A stretch of DNA of 64,000 bases from Arthrobacter sp. S41 (GTDB lineage: Bacteria; Actinomycetota; Actinomycetes; Actinomycetales; Micrococcaceae), in the NCBI RefSeq assembly GCF_004320535.1, contig NZ_SIHY01000001.1, forward strand, positions 372,001 through 436,000. The letters run 5' to 3'. Of the stretch, positions 17,902-26,329 are shown in pieces (the first letter of the stretch is position 1; each line of letters opens with the position of its first letter). The position numbers and the translations under genes were made by a program. Under the pieces are notes generated by a model, which was not told the DNA's origin, ran no database searches, and saw only the letters and a list, made by a program, of their open reading frames with translations.

Positions 17902-18486
17902 ATGAGCCGTATTATTGCCGGTGCAGCGGGCGGAAATCCGTTGAAGTCAGTACCCGGAGATGCGACGCGACCAACTACGGATCGAGTCAAGGAAGCACTG
18001 TTTTCCCGCTTAGAGAGCTGGGACGTGCTTTCTGGTGCACGTGTTCTGGACCTATTTGCAGGGTCAGGCGCTCTTGGTATTGAATCGGCAAGCCGGGGCG
18101 CACGCCAAGTTGTGCTTGTTGAAAAAGCGTCTAAGGCAGCGAGTGTTTGCCAGCAAAATGCGTCCATGGTTAACAAGGCGCTCAAGGCATCGGTGGTTGC
18201 TGTGCAACGCGGTTCTGTTGATTCAGTTCTAGACAGTTTCGTGTCAAGCAGTACGGGTCTGCCGAACCGAACATTCGACCTTGTCGTTTTAGATCCTCCT
18301 TACCCGCTGACCGAAGAAGAGCTAATGGTTACTTTGGGCAAGATATCCAAGATTCTGGCTGATGACGCGACAGTTGTTATCGAACGCTCGGCTCGTTCAC
18401 CCGAACCAACCTGGCCCGAGGGCCTAGAGAATTTCTCAGATAAAAAATACGGAGAAACGCACCTATGGTTTGCTGAACCGGTCTAG
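17902..18486 (+). CDS. rsmD: 16S rRNA (guanine(966)-N2)-methyltransferase
   Basis: Methylates G966 of 16S rRNA. The 194-aa SAM-dependent enzyme has the N-terminal RIIAGAAGGNPL...TRPTTDRVKEALF signature, the SAM-binding LDLFAGSGALGIE, and catalytic DPPY at 131-134. It follows recG closely. Its last 24 bp overlap the 3' end of the opposite-strand methyltransferase-fold gene. Confidence 0.94.
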   Translation: MSRIIAGAAGGNPLKSVPGDATRPTTDRVKEALFSRLESWDVLSGARVLDLFAGSGALGIESASRGARQVVLVEKASKAASVCQQNASMVNKALKASVVAVQRGSVDSVLDSFVSSSTGLPNRTFDLVVLDPPYPLTEEELMVTLGKISKILADDATVVIERSARSPEPTWPEGLENFSDKKYGETHLWFAEPV

Positions 18487-19242
18487 GTCCAGTGAGTGCC
18501 GCACCTCTGAAGGATATGGCCCGGCTGCTTGGCATCGCTCAACCATGTCTTCGGGTAATGGGCTGTGCATGGCGGTGAGGATCAAGTTTCCCGGATAGCG
18601 TTGTGTAAACATTTCGGGGCTTGAACTGAGCATTACGAATTTAAAGACTGACTGAGCTGCAACGACTTGAGACCTCGCAAAGTTCAACGGGGGATCATCG
18701 CCAATGTTAACGAACAGTAGTCCGCCCTCAGACAATGAATTTAGAAGTTCTGAGTAGTAGTCAGCTGTAGTCAGGTGTCCGGGAGCTTCCGGACCACAGA
18801 AGATATCCAAAACTATGACATCAAATTTTTCGTTTGCTAGTTGATCGCTCAAGACCGATCTTGCATCGGCGACAATTGGTCGTAGTTGGCATTGAGCAGG
18901 TAGCGGCAATTGAGTTAGGACAAAGTCCAGTAGTTCACGTTCAATATCGACTGCAACATGGGTGCTAGAAGGGTAGACAACGCTGGCCCACCGGGCCAGC
19001 GTTAGAGCTCCTGCACCCAGATGGAGCATTTTGAGCGGTTTATCCGGGGTGCGCAGCACCCGCAAATGATTAGCAACGCGGGCAAGATATTCGTAGAAGA
19101 CCTCTTCAGGGTGCGCCAAGTTCACATGTGACTGCGGAGCATCACCGATGGCCAGAATTTTTGATCCTGGGATCAAATCGTCATCATAAATTGTTGCGTG
19201 CTCTTGGACGAATCCAAGCCAACGTTTTGCTGTTTTGCTCAT
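18463..19242 (-). CDS. Spermidine-synthase-like fused-fold methyltransferase family protein
   Basis: A 259-aa Rossmann-fold protein resembling the core of polyamine aminopropyltransferases: LHLGAGALTLARW (SAM or decarboxylated-SAM loop), a following acidic strand (AVDIERELLDF) and FDVIVLDIFCGPEAPGHL. It lacks the N-terminal beta-domain of true spermidine synthases, so the substrate is unknown; actinobacterial proteins of this type are usually annotated as fused-MFS or spermidine-synthase-like. Its ATG overlaps the stop of the aminotransferase gene (ATGA), so the two form an operon. The 3' end runs 24 bp into rsmD on the other strand. Confidence 0.75.
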   Translation of the reverse strand: MSKTAKRWLGFVQEHATIYDDDLIPGSKILAIGDAPQSHVNLAHPEEVFYEYLARVANHLRVLRTPDKPLKMLHLGAGALTLARWASVVYPSSTHVAVDIERELLDFVLTQLPLPAQCQLRPIVADARSVLSDQLANEKFDVIVLDIFCGPEAPGHLTTADYYSELLNSLSEGGLLFVNIGDDPPLNFARSQVVAAQSVFKFVMLSSSPEMFTQRYPGNLILTAMHSPLPEDMVERCQAAGPYPSEVRHSLDLDRFSKP

Positions 19243-20450
19243 CGGTTTAATACCTCTGGTAGGTGCTGGAGCTTTTCTACTGCAGCGGCGATCACCTGGG
19301 GTTGTTTGCAGAAAGCGAATCGTAAGAAGCCTTGATAGTGCTTCATGTTTTCGGGGCGCGCAAACACTGACAACGGTATCGCAGCGACCCCAACTTGTTC
19401 AGGCATCAATCGTGCTACCTCCACGGCATCCTTGCGCTTAAATTGATTAATGTCTGCCACAAGGAAATATGTGCCCTTGGGCCTGATGACAGGGATGCCA
19501 GCCGCCTCCAGCCCACGGGACAACGCTATTGCGCTTTCCTCTAGTGTCGCGGCGAATCTTTCAAAGAATGGACCTGGTAGCTGTAGAGCTTGGGCAATTG
19601 CTGGCTGAAAGGCTGGGCCTGAGGAGTAGGTGAGGAACTGCTTGACTGTTCGAAGCGCCGTGATCAGTTCTTTAGGACCTGTGGCCCAGCCGACTTTCCA
19701 ACCCGTGAAAGAAAATGATTTACCGGAAGACGAGATCGTGAGCGTTCGTTCAAAACCGCCAGGCAGGCTTGCAATCGGAACATGCTTCGTACCAAAGGTG
19801 AGATGTTCATAGACTTCATCGGAGACAATGATGCAGTTGTGCTGATGAGCCAAGGCTATGATCTCATTGAGAACAGTAAGTGAAAATACCGCACCAGTGG
19901 GATTGTGCGGGTTATTGATGAGAATGACTCGAGTTTGGTCCGTAACAGCACTGCGAAGGTCATCTAGGTCGGGTTCAAACGCGGGAGCTCGCAGTGGAAC
20001 TACCTTATGCTGTGCATTCGTTAAGCCGATCATGGCCGCATAAGAGTCATAAAACGGCTCGAAAGTCACTACCTCGTCGCTTGGTTCTATGAAAGCCAGT
20101 AGCGCCGCGGCGATGGCCTCAGTTGCACCAGTCGTTACAACTACCTCAGATAGTGGATCGATCTTTAACGAGTAGAAGCGGTTCTGATGCTCTGATATTG
20201 CCTCTCTGAGCTGCAGGGTTCCGGATCCCGGCGCATACTGATTGGCCCCGCCCATTATGGAATCTATAGCAATTTGGCGGACTTCCTCCGGACCTTCAGT
20301 ATCCGGGAAACCTTGACCTAAGTTGATTGCATTATGTTTGTTGGCGAGTGCGGTGATCTCTTCAAAGATCGTCACTCCGGGTTGACCGGCAGAGTCCAGA
20401 AGATTCGCCCCGTGCGCTGTACGTTGCCAAGGAGTCATTGAAATACCCAT
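19239..20450 (-). CDS. PLP-dependent class I/II aminotransferase (methionine/kynurenine aminotransferase-like)
   Basis: A fold-type I aminotransferase of ~403 aa. Visible are NLGQGFPDTEGP near the N-terminus, NQYAPGSGTLQLREAI, NNPHNPTGAVF (cofactor Asn), VSDEVYEHL (Asp and Tyr) and SSGKSFSFTGWK holding the PLP lysine. The pattern is closest to YbdL/KAT-type enzymes acting on methionine, glutamine or kynurenine; DapC-type succinyl-diaminopimelate aminotransferases share it. I used ATG 20450; the frame opens at a TTG at 20474 and ATG 20438 is also possible. It is divergent from coaD, with a 7-bp inverted repeat in between. Confidence 0.85.
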   Translation of the reverse strand: MGISMTPWQRTAHGANLLDSAGQPGVTIFEEITALANKHNAINLGQGFPDTEGPEEVRQIAIDSIMGGANQYAPGSGTLQLREAISEHQNRFYSLKIDPLSEVVVTTGATEAIAAALLAFIEPSDEVVTFEPFYDSYAAMIGLTNAQHKVVPLRAPAFEPDLDDLRSAVTDQTRVILINNPHNPTGAVFSLTVLNEIIALAHQHNCIIVSDEVYEHLTFGTKHVPIASLPGGFERTLTISSSGKSFSFTGWKVGWATGPKELITALRTVKQFLTYSSGPAFQPAIAQALQLPGPFFERFAATLEESAIALSRGLEAAGIPVIRPKGTYFLVADINQFKRKDAVEVARLMPEQVGVAAIPLSVFARPENMKHYQGFLRFAFCKQPQVIAAAVEKLQHLPEVLNR

Positions 20451-20477
20451 AGGTTCATTATGAGTGCCTTGCAATGG

Positions 20478-20501
20478 TTTGTTGGCAATTTAGTCAACAA
20501 A
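20478..20501. promoter_or_regulatory. Inverted repeat between aminotransferase and coaD (candidate operator)
   Basis: TTTGTTG (20478-20484) and CAACAAA (20495-20501) form a perfect 7-bp inverted repeat with a 10-bp spacer, in the short divergent promoter region. The two-helical-turn geometry would suit a dimeric repressor. This is inference from symmetry only. Confidence 0.35.
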
Positions 20502-20562
20502 TGGTTGCATGACATTTACCTTAGAACCAACAATTGAGCTGAGTTCTTGATAGATTCAGTTC

Positions 20563-21030
20563 ATGCGAAGAGCAGTATGCCCCGGATCCTTTGACCCAAT
20601 CCACAATGGTCACGTTGAAATCATTGCGCGTGCGGCAAGCCTTTTTGACGAGGTGATCGTTGCTGTGTCTACGAACTATTCCAAGAAATATCGGTTTAGT
20701 GAAGACGAGCGCGTAGCAATGGTTGAAGAGACCGTCGGGGGGTTGCGCGGCGTAACTGCTGTCCCGATGGGGCAGGGGCTCCTGGCTGATTTCTGCAAGG
20801 AGAACGGCGCCGAGGCCATAGTCAAAGGACTTCGTAGCACTGTGGATTACGCATATGAAATTCCCATGGCGACCATGAATCGACACCTAACTGGCGTCGA
20901 GACGGTGTTCCTACAGGCAGATACTCGCTTCACTCATCTGTCTTCTTCACTGTTGAAGGAAGTTCAAGCACTGGGTGGAGACGTTGACGAGTACTTCCCC
21001 CGTTCAGTCAAAAAACGGCTCCTTGAATAG
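20563..21030 (+). CDS. coaD: Pantetheine-phosphate adenylyltransferase
   Basis: Adenylates 4'-phosphopantetheine to dephospho-CoA. The 155-aa nucleotidyltransferase has GSFDPIHNGH (HxGH-type) at the N-terminus, EDERVAMVEE, and THLSSSLLKEV in place of the more usual ISST motif near the C-terminus. In many actinobacteria coaD directly follows rsmD; here two reverse-strand genes lie between. It ends 92 bp before galU. Confidence 0.95.
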   Translation: MRRAVCPGSFDPIHNGHVEIIARAASLFDEVIVAVSTNYSKKYRFSEDERVAMVEETVGGLRGVTAVPMGQGLLADFCKENGAEAIVKGLRSTVDYAYEIPMATMNRHLTGVETVFLQADTRFTHLSSSLLKEVQALGGDVDEYFPRSVKKRLLE

Positions 21031-21046
21031 CTGATGCTTAACGCAA

Positions 21047-21075
21047 TTGGTAATTACACAGGGTAGATATAAGAT
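21047..21075 (+). promoter_or_regulatory. Candidate galU promoter
   Basis: TTGGTA (21047-21052) and TAAGAT (21070-21075) with a 17-bp spacer, 47 bp before the galU ATG. It gives galU its own start after coaD. Confidence 0.42.
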
Positions 21076-21122
21076 TAGGGTCTTGAAAGATCACTCTCAC
21101 TTTTTCGGACGGTATTTCTAAA

Positions 21123-22022
21123 ATGAATCCACGAGTCATCACTAAAGCAGTAATCCCAGCCGCAGGTTTGGGTACTCGCTTCTTGCCAGCAACCAAGGCA
21201 ATGCCAAAGGAGATGCTGCCAGTTGTCGATAAGCCAGCTATCCAGTACGTTGTCTCGGAAGCTGTAAAGGCTGGCTTCACCGACCTTTTAATGGTCACCG
21301 GCCGTAGTAAGCGGGCTCTTGAGGATCACTTTGACCGAGTTCCATCGTTGGAGTACTCGCTAGAGGCTAAGGGCGACAAGAAAAAACTGGCTGCAATTCA
21401 CGAAGCAACTCACTTGGGCGACATTCACTATGTCCGTCAGGGTGACCCAAAGGGGCTCGGCCATGCAGTCTTGTGCGCTAAGCAGCACGTCGGTAATGAA
21501 CCATTCGCTGTCTTGCTTGGCGATGACCTGATCGATGAACGTGACGAGTTGCTGTCGGTGATGGCTGAAGTTCAGCAAAAAACCGGTGGTTCTGTGATTG
21601 CTTTGATGGAAGTTGAGCCAGAGCAGATTAGCGCATACGGTTGCGCCGACGTATCAGTCGTTGAAGGCGAAGAATACGTCAAGGTCAACGGGCTTGTTGA
21701 AAAGCCGGCAGTGGACGAAGCACCAAGCAACTTGGCGATTATTGGACGTTATCTTCTTCACCCACGTGTGTTTGAAGTACTTGAGCACACCGCTCCAGGA
21801 CGAGGCAACGAGATTCAGCTGACTGACGCTCTTCAAGTTCTTGCTGCTGCAGAAGGAGAGGGCGCTGGTGTGCACGCTGTTGTGTTCCGTGGACGCCGTT
21901 ACGACACTGGCGACAAGCTGAGCTACCTTCAGGCAAATATCACTCTGGCAGTAGACCACGAAGATCTCGGCGCAGGACTCAAGACCTGGCTGAAGGACTT
22001 TGTAGCAGGACTCGACGACTAG
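21123..22022 (+). CDS. galU: UTP--glucose-1-phosphate uridylyltransferase
   Basis: Makes UDP-glucose from glucose-1-phosphate and UTP; the product can feed glycosyltransferases of the wall-polymer locus that follows. The 299-aa protein has the pyrophosphorylase signature AAGLGTRFLPATKAMPKEML, VVDKPAIQYVVSEA, and LLGDDLID with the metal-binding aspartates. A strong terminator follows, so it is transcribed alone or with coaD. Confidence 0.95.
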   Translation: MNPRVITKAVIPAAGLGTRFLPATKAMPKEMLPVVDKPAIQYVVSEAVKAGFTDLLMVTGRSKRALEDHFDRVPSLEYSLEAKGDKKKLAAIHEATHLGDIHYVRQGDPKGLGHAVLCAKQHVGNEPFAVLLGDDLIDERDELLSVMAEVQQKTGGSVIALMEVEPEQISAYGCADVSVVEGEEYVKVNGLVEKPAVDEAPSNLAIIGRYLLHPRVFEVLEHTAPGRGNEIQLTDALQVLAAAEGEGAGVHAVVFRGRRYDTGDKLSYLQANITLAVDHEDLGAGLKTWLKDFVAGLDD

Positions 22023-22055
22023 AGCTCCCGGCCTGTTCCGGATGGCATAGACGCT

Positions 22056-22101
22056 ATAGAAGTGGCGACCTAGAAAAATCTAGGTCGCCACTTCTATTTT
22101 G
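22056..22101 (+). terminator. Terminator of galU
   Basis: A 19-bp perfect stem (22056-22074 with 22079-22097), AAAA loop, then TTTT. It could also work on the opposite strand for the SGNH hydrolase gene, whose stop lies ~125 bp to the right. Confidence 0.9.
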
Positions 22102-22225
22102 AGGGTTCAGGTTCTAACTTCGTGGAATCCAAAGGTTCAACTGATCTGGTGCTGAAATGTGTCCGTCGTGAAGCTGAATTGCCACTAGAGATACCAGAAC
22201 GGAATGGGTCGCCTAAACCCAAAAC

Positions 22226-22972
22226 TTATTTGGCCTGCAGCCCCAGTTCGCGGCTAAGCCTTTTTGCGATGGCCTGATGACCCAAATTATTTGGATGGAA
22301 TGCGTCTGACTTCCCTTTCCAGGTGACGGCGCCGGCAGGCCCACGATTGGCTGGCTGATCAAAGATGTCTGAGATTTGAATATAAGTGCCACCGTTTTGC
22401 AGGCATGATTCGCGAATGATGCGATCTAGAGCTTGAGTATTCTTTGATTTTGAATCATGCCACACGCCTAGACAAACCAGTTTTACCTTTGGCGAGCTGG
22501 CTTTGATCTTTTTCAAGTAGGCCTGATATTCACGCTTGAACACTTGGGCCGGTGTGCGTCCCCTTATGTCGTTGGTCCCCAGCTCAACGATCGCCAGGTC
22601 GACATTTGAGGGCAATCCCTTGCGCTCGGCGATGTACTTTAACTTCGCACCGGACTTGGCAATGGTCGTGATTGAATTCGTTCCTCCGCTGCTGAGCTTT
22701 TTCTCAACAAGTTCACGAAAGCTCTTGGGCAGTTCCCGAGCATCACGACCGACGGTGATGGAATCGCCCGCAAACAGCACACGGTCGTAAGTGTTGATCG
22801 TGGTGGTCTGTTGCGGATCGGTACTTGGCAGTGGCTCATTGGCCTGATCTGAAGAGGTGGTGACGCTTCGAATTACCGGAATTGCTCCTACGGCAAGAAC
22901 GATTAATATGATTAGTCCGATTGATAGCTTGCGACCCACGGATTTCCTATCGGTGCTGGGGTGGTCAGGCAC
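22226..22972 (-). CDS. Membrane-anchored SGNH/GDSL hydrolase
   Basis: A 248-aa protein with an N-terminal membrane segment or uncleaved signal (KLSIGLIILIVLAVGAIPVI) and an extracellular SGNH hydrolase domain: block I FAGDSITVG with the Ser nucleophile, block III ELGTNDI, and block V DAFHPNNLGH with the Asp-His pair. Such enzymes are esterases, often deacetylating wall or exopolysaccharides; the substrate here is unknown. I chose GTG 22972 because GGGAG precedes it at good spacing; the frame opens at TTG 22987 and another GTG is at 22939. It diverges from an LCP gene at the start of the wall-polymer locus. Confidence 0.8.
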   Translation of the reverse strand: MPDHPSTDRKSVGRKLSIGLIILIVLAVGAIPVIRSVTTSSDQANEPLPSTDPQQTTTINTYDRVLFAGDSITVGRDARELPKSFRELVEKKLSSGGTNSITTIAKSGAKLKYIAERKGLPSNVDLAIVELGTNDIRGRTPAQVFKREYQAYLKKIKASSPKVKLVCLGVWHDSKSKNTQALDRIIRESCLQNGGTYIQISDIFDQPANRGPAGAVTWKGKSDAFHPNNLGHQAIAKRLSRELGLQAK

Positions 22973-23400
22973 TCGGCACTCCCACAAAGACGATTCTCTT
23001 ACTTCTTGACGGCAGGACTTAGTTTATCGGTGGAGTGTGAATACCGGGTGTCGGGCAGCCGGGGAAGCTAGTGACCTACATCGCACTTTGAGAAGTCTCG
23101 GATTCGCTCCATGGGAGTCTGATACTGCAGGTTTGTTCTTGTTGACTCACCCCAAACATCCATATTGGACTTTCGTTTCAATAACTTCAGTTCTTGATTA
23201 ATTCGATAGATCAATGACGTATGAAAGCAATATTGGTCGGCTAATTCTATGATTTCGTGGATTAATCGTGGTAATTATCACTAGCGAATCGGCTGATTCT
23301 GCTCAGGGTAAACACAACTAGCGTCGGTATTGTGTTTGCTTGCGCGAAGTCTCGCGGATCGTTGGTTTGCTTCGGTGTGTGTCATCCCCGTGGAGTTGGT
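22973..23400. other. AT-rich divergent intergenic region
   Basis: About 430 bp between the SGNH hydrolase and the second LCP gene, noticeably AT-rich around 23150-23300. It contains a short inverted element, TTGATTAATTCGATAGATCAA, near 23194. It presumably carries both promoters, but I find no -35/-10 pair I would defend and no credible small gene. Confidence 0.5.
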
Positions 23401-24471
23401 TTGAAAAAAGAAGTTCCTGAGTCGTCGGGTTTTGCGTCACGTAGTACGCGCAAAGCGGTTGAACGGAAAAAGAAGAAACGAACTAGAAGTGTCTTCGTCG
23501 CTGTCGTTGCAGTGATGTTGGTTTGTGTGCTCGGAGCCGGTTACTACGTCTTCGACCTTCAGCGACAGTTCAACTCAAAATCTAATTCGCTGTCATTGGC
23601 TTTTTCGGATGCAGACCAGCAGGCTCGCCCTGTGAAGGATCCTGAAGATAAGTCGATGAACGTCTTGATGCTTGGCGTGGATCATGCAGATGATGACAGT
23701 GACGGATCAGCTGCTTTGAGCGGTGCTGTCGAGCAGCGTAGTGACTCAATGATGCTTGTGCATATTCCGGAAGACCGTTCGCAGATTTACGTCATGTCCA
23801 TGGTTCGAGACATGTATGTGGATATTCCCGGGCATGGCCAGAATAAGCTCAATGCCGCAGTTTCATTGGGTGGTGTTCCGCTTCTAATGCAGACTGTCGA
23901 AGGTATGTTTGATACAAAAATCGACCATGTCGCCATGGTCGATTTTGAAGGTTTCAAAGAACTCTCGACCGCACTCGGGGGAGTGAGCGTGGAAAACGAC
24001 ATTCCTTTTACCGCAAATGACACAGACTACTTCTATCCAAAGGGCACAGTTGCCCTAGAAGGGGACAGGGCCCTTCGGTTTGTTAGAGAACGTAAGTCAT
24101 TCTCAAACGGTGATTATCAGCGCGTAGTCAACCAGCGAAAATTCATTGCCTCGGCCGCCAACAAGCTCTTGTCTTCGGATACGCTGACGAATCCAGTCAA
24201 GCTTTACGACATTGTGGACACCGTTTCGCCTTACCTAACCTTTGATGAAGATTTTGATGCAGCAACCTTGGTTGGCCTTGGAATGCAGCTAAAGAACGTG
24301 GATACAAGGAATATGGCTATGTTTACAATGCCTACCGCGGGAAGTTCGGTCGATGCCCAAGGTCAATCGATAGAGCTTGCCAGTGAGCAAGCCGTTGCCC
24401 GAATTGGCGAGGCATTGCGTACGGACACCATGGCGGAGTACCTCAAGGTAAATCCACCTGAAAGTGAATAA
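23401..24471 (+). CDS. LytR-CpsA-Psr (LCP) family cell-wall ligase 2
   Basis: A second LCP ligase of 356 aa: a strongly basic cytoplasmic tail (KKKKR), one membrane segment (~32-52) and an LCP domain with MNVLMLGVDHAD, QRSDSMMLVHIPED, MSMVRDMYVDIPGHG, ALRFVRERKSF and DYQRVVNQRKF. It is the first gene of the wall-polymer locus, right before the ABC exporter, so it is the best candidate for attaching that locus's polymer to peptidoglycan. I placed the start at TTG 23401, preceded by GGAG and giving an N-terminus like that of LCP 1; the frame extends to 23332. Confidence 0.87.
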   Translation: MKKEVPESSGFASRSTRKAVERKKKKRTRSVFVAVVAVMLVCVLGAGYYVFDLQRQFNSKSNSLSLAFSDADQQARPVKDPEDKSMNVLMLGVDHADDDSDGSAALSGAVEQRSDSMMLVHIPEDRSQIYVMSMVRDMYVDIPGHGQNKLNAAVSLGGVPLLMQTVEGMFDTKIDHVAMVDFEGFKELSTALGGVSVENDIPFTANDTDYFYPKGTVALEGDRALRFVRERKSFSNGDYQRVVNQRKFIASAANKLLSSDTLTNPVKLYDIVDTVSPYLTFDEDFDAATLVGLGMQLKNVDTRNMAMFTMPTAGSSVDAQGQSIELASEQAVARIGEALRTDTMAEYLKVNPPESE

Positions 24472-24605
24472 TCTTGTGATGGGCGTGACAAAACGACTGA
24501 TAATCAGACTGAATCACGAAGATCGATGGTCCGATCTACTAGACTTTGAACATCTGTGCTTACGAACCGAGCCACAGTTAGCTTCGAGAATGAGGACTTT
24601 TGGGG

Positions 24606-25454
24606 ATGACAGTTGCAGAGGAGGCCGATAAATTCGGCCTGCACCGAGTAGGTGCGCGTCCTTCACTGGGCGACTATCTGAGGCAAACTTGGGAGCGCCG
24701 CGAATTCATTTATGAGTTAGCGAAGGCTCGAGTTCAGAAACAGAACCAGCAGAACCGCCTTGGAATGATTTGGGTTGTTCTGAAACCGACCATGAACGCC
24801 ATCATGTATGGCGTTATTTTCGGTGTTTTGCAGGGGGACAAGAAGGGGCCAGACTTCCCAGTCTTCGTAGTTATTGGCGTTTTTCTCTTTGAATTCTTCA
24901 CCAGCTCGATGAACGGTGGCGCCAAGTCAATCACGGGAAACTCGGCCTTAGTGCAGTCCCTTTCCTTCCCCAGATTGAGCCTGCCGGTAGCTCAGGTAAC
25001 GCAAAACCTACTTACGCTGATGCCCATGGTTTTGGTCATGTTCATCTACTCAATGATTCTCGGAACTACACCCAAGTGGTCTTGGTTTGGGGTCATTCCA
25101 CTTATCGCCATTTTCTCAGTGTTTAACATGGGCATTGCACTGATGTGTGCTCGAATCACGGTTCACGTTAGAGACTTCACCCAAATTCTCCCGCTAATCT
25201 CCCGCATGCTGTTCTACACCTCCGGCGTTCTTTTTGACGTTGACCGACTCCTTAGCAGCTGGCCGTGGTTGGTAACCGTTTTTGAATTCCACCCGTTGTA
25301 TCAGACCCTGCATCTTGCTAGAGCAATGATCATGAACGATTCTGAATACAATCCGATGAGCTGGGTTATTGTCAGCGTTTGGGCGGTTGCAGTACTGGCT
25401 GTTGGACTTGTTTACTTCTGGAAGGCTGAGGAGCGTTACGGTCGTGCCAATTAG
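24606..25454 (+). CDS. Teichoic-acid/polysaccharide ABC exporter, permease (TagG-like)
   Basis: A 282-aa ABC-2 type permease with six predicted membrane segments, an N-terminal amphipathic stretch, and the typical NRLGMIWVVLKPTMNAIMYGVIFG and FTSGVLF-like (MLFYTSGVLFD) segments of TagG/Wzm proteins. With the next gene it should flip a lipid-linked wall polymer out of the cell. The start is ATG 24606, with GAGGA about 10 nt upstream; an in-frame TTG at 24600 is less likely. It overlaps the ATPase gene by 11 bp. Confidence 0.9.
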   Translation: MTVAEEADKFGLHRVGARPSLGDYLRQTWERREFIYELAKARVQKQNQQNRLGMIWVVLKPTMNAIMYGVIFGVLQGDKKGPDFPVFVVIGVFLFEFFTSSMNGGAKSITGNSALVQSLSFPRLSLPVAQVTQNLLTLMPMVLVMFIYSMILGTTPKWSWFGVIPLIAIFSVFNMGIALMCARITVHVRDFTQILPLISRMLFYTSGVLFDVDRLLSSWPWLVTVFEFHPLYQTLHLARAMIMNDSEYNPMSWVIVSVWAVAVLAVGLVYFWKAEERYGRAN

Positions 25455-26322
25455 TTTTGATGATCTCATCAACCCTGGACTGCATCCAGAGTATGAGCCT
25501 GCCCCAATTTTTTCGGATGACACATCTTTCATAGACGTCGTGAGACCAGAGGATATTAAGCGTTCTACTCTGACGGTCGATGAATCGCGTAAGCCGGTCG
25601 TGATGGTCGATAACCTTCACGTGAAGTACCAAGTGTTTTCCAGCGGTAAAGCCGTGGGCAACGCTGGCGCTCGTAAGCTCCTTCAGCCGAAGATGCGTGG
25701 AGTTAGGACCGTACATGCATTGAAGGGTATTTCTTTCGTTGCTTATGAAAACGAGTCCATCGGAATTATCGGTTCTAACGGTTCCGGTAAGTCAACGCTT
25801 CTACGTGCCATCACTGGGCTAACTCCGCCTGCCGAAGGTTCTGTTTATGCTCGCTCTCGTCCAAGTCTGCTTGGCGTTGGAGCAGCACTAATCCCGGATC
25901 TTTCCGGAGACAAGAACATCACTTTGGGTGGATTGGCATTGGGCTACAACCGTGAGCAGGTTGAGCAAATGCGTGAGGAAATCACTAAGTTTGCAGAGCT
26001 GGAAGAGTTTATTGATCTTCCAATGCGAACGTATTCCTCAGGTATGGCCGCTCGTCTGAAGTTTGCAATCGCTGCGTCCAAAGAGCACGACATTCTCATC
26101 GTTGACGAGGCCCTGGCCGTTGGCGATGCGAAGTTCCGGAAGCGAAGCGAAGCTAAGATTCGTGAAATCCGCGAGAATGCCGGAACCGTGTTCTTGGTGT
26201 CTCACTCGATGAACTCCATTAAAGAAACTTGCAACCGCTGCATCTGGATTGAAAAAGGCGTCCAGAAGATGGATGGCGACCCGGACACCGTGATCAAGGC
26301 CTACCAGCAACATAAGAAGTAA
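25444..26322 (+). CDS. Teichoic-acid/polysaccharide ABC exporter, ATP-binding subunit (TagH-like)
   Basis: A 292-aa ATPase. After ~55 N-terminal residues unlike a nucleotide-binding domain, the ABC core has Walker A GSNGSGKST, the degenerate signature YSSGMAARL typical of TagH/Wzt-type ATPases, Walker B HDILIVDEAL and the H-loop LVSHSMNS. No Wzt-style C-terminal carbohydrate-binding domain is present. The start is GTG 25444 with GAGGAG about 10 nt upstream inside the permease gene; the frame's upstream part (from 25369) is a shadow of the permease. Confidence 0.9.
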   Translation: MPISFDDLINPGLHPEYEPAPIFSDDTSFIDVVRPEDIKRSTLTVDESRKPVVMVDNLHVKYQVFSSGKAVGNAGARKLLQPKMRGVRTVHALKGISFVAYENESIGIIGSNGSGKSTLLRAITGLTPPAEGSVYARSRPSLLGVGAALIPDLSGDKNITLGGLALGYNREQVEQMREEITKFAELEEFIDLPMRTYSSGMAARLKFAIAASKEHDILIVDEALAVGDAKFRKRSEAKIREIRENAGTVFLVSHSMNSIKETCNRCIWIEKGVQKMDGDPDTVIKAYQQHKK

Positions 26323-26329
26323 GAGACGA

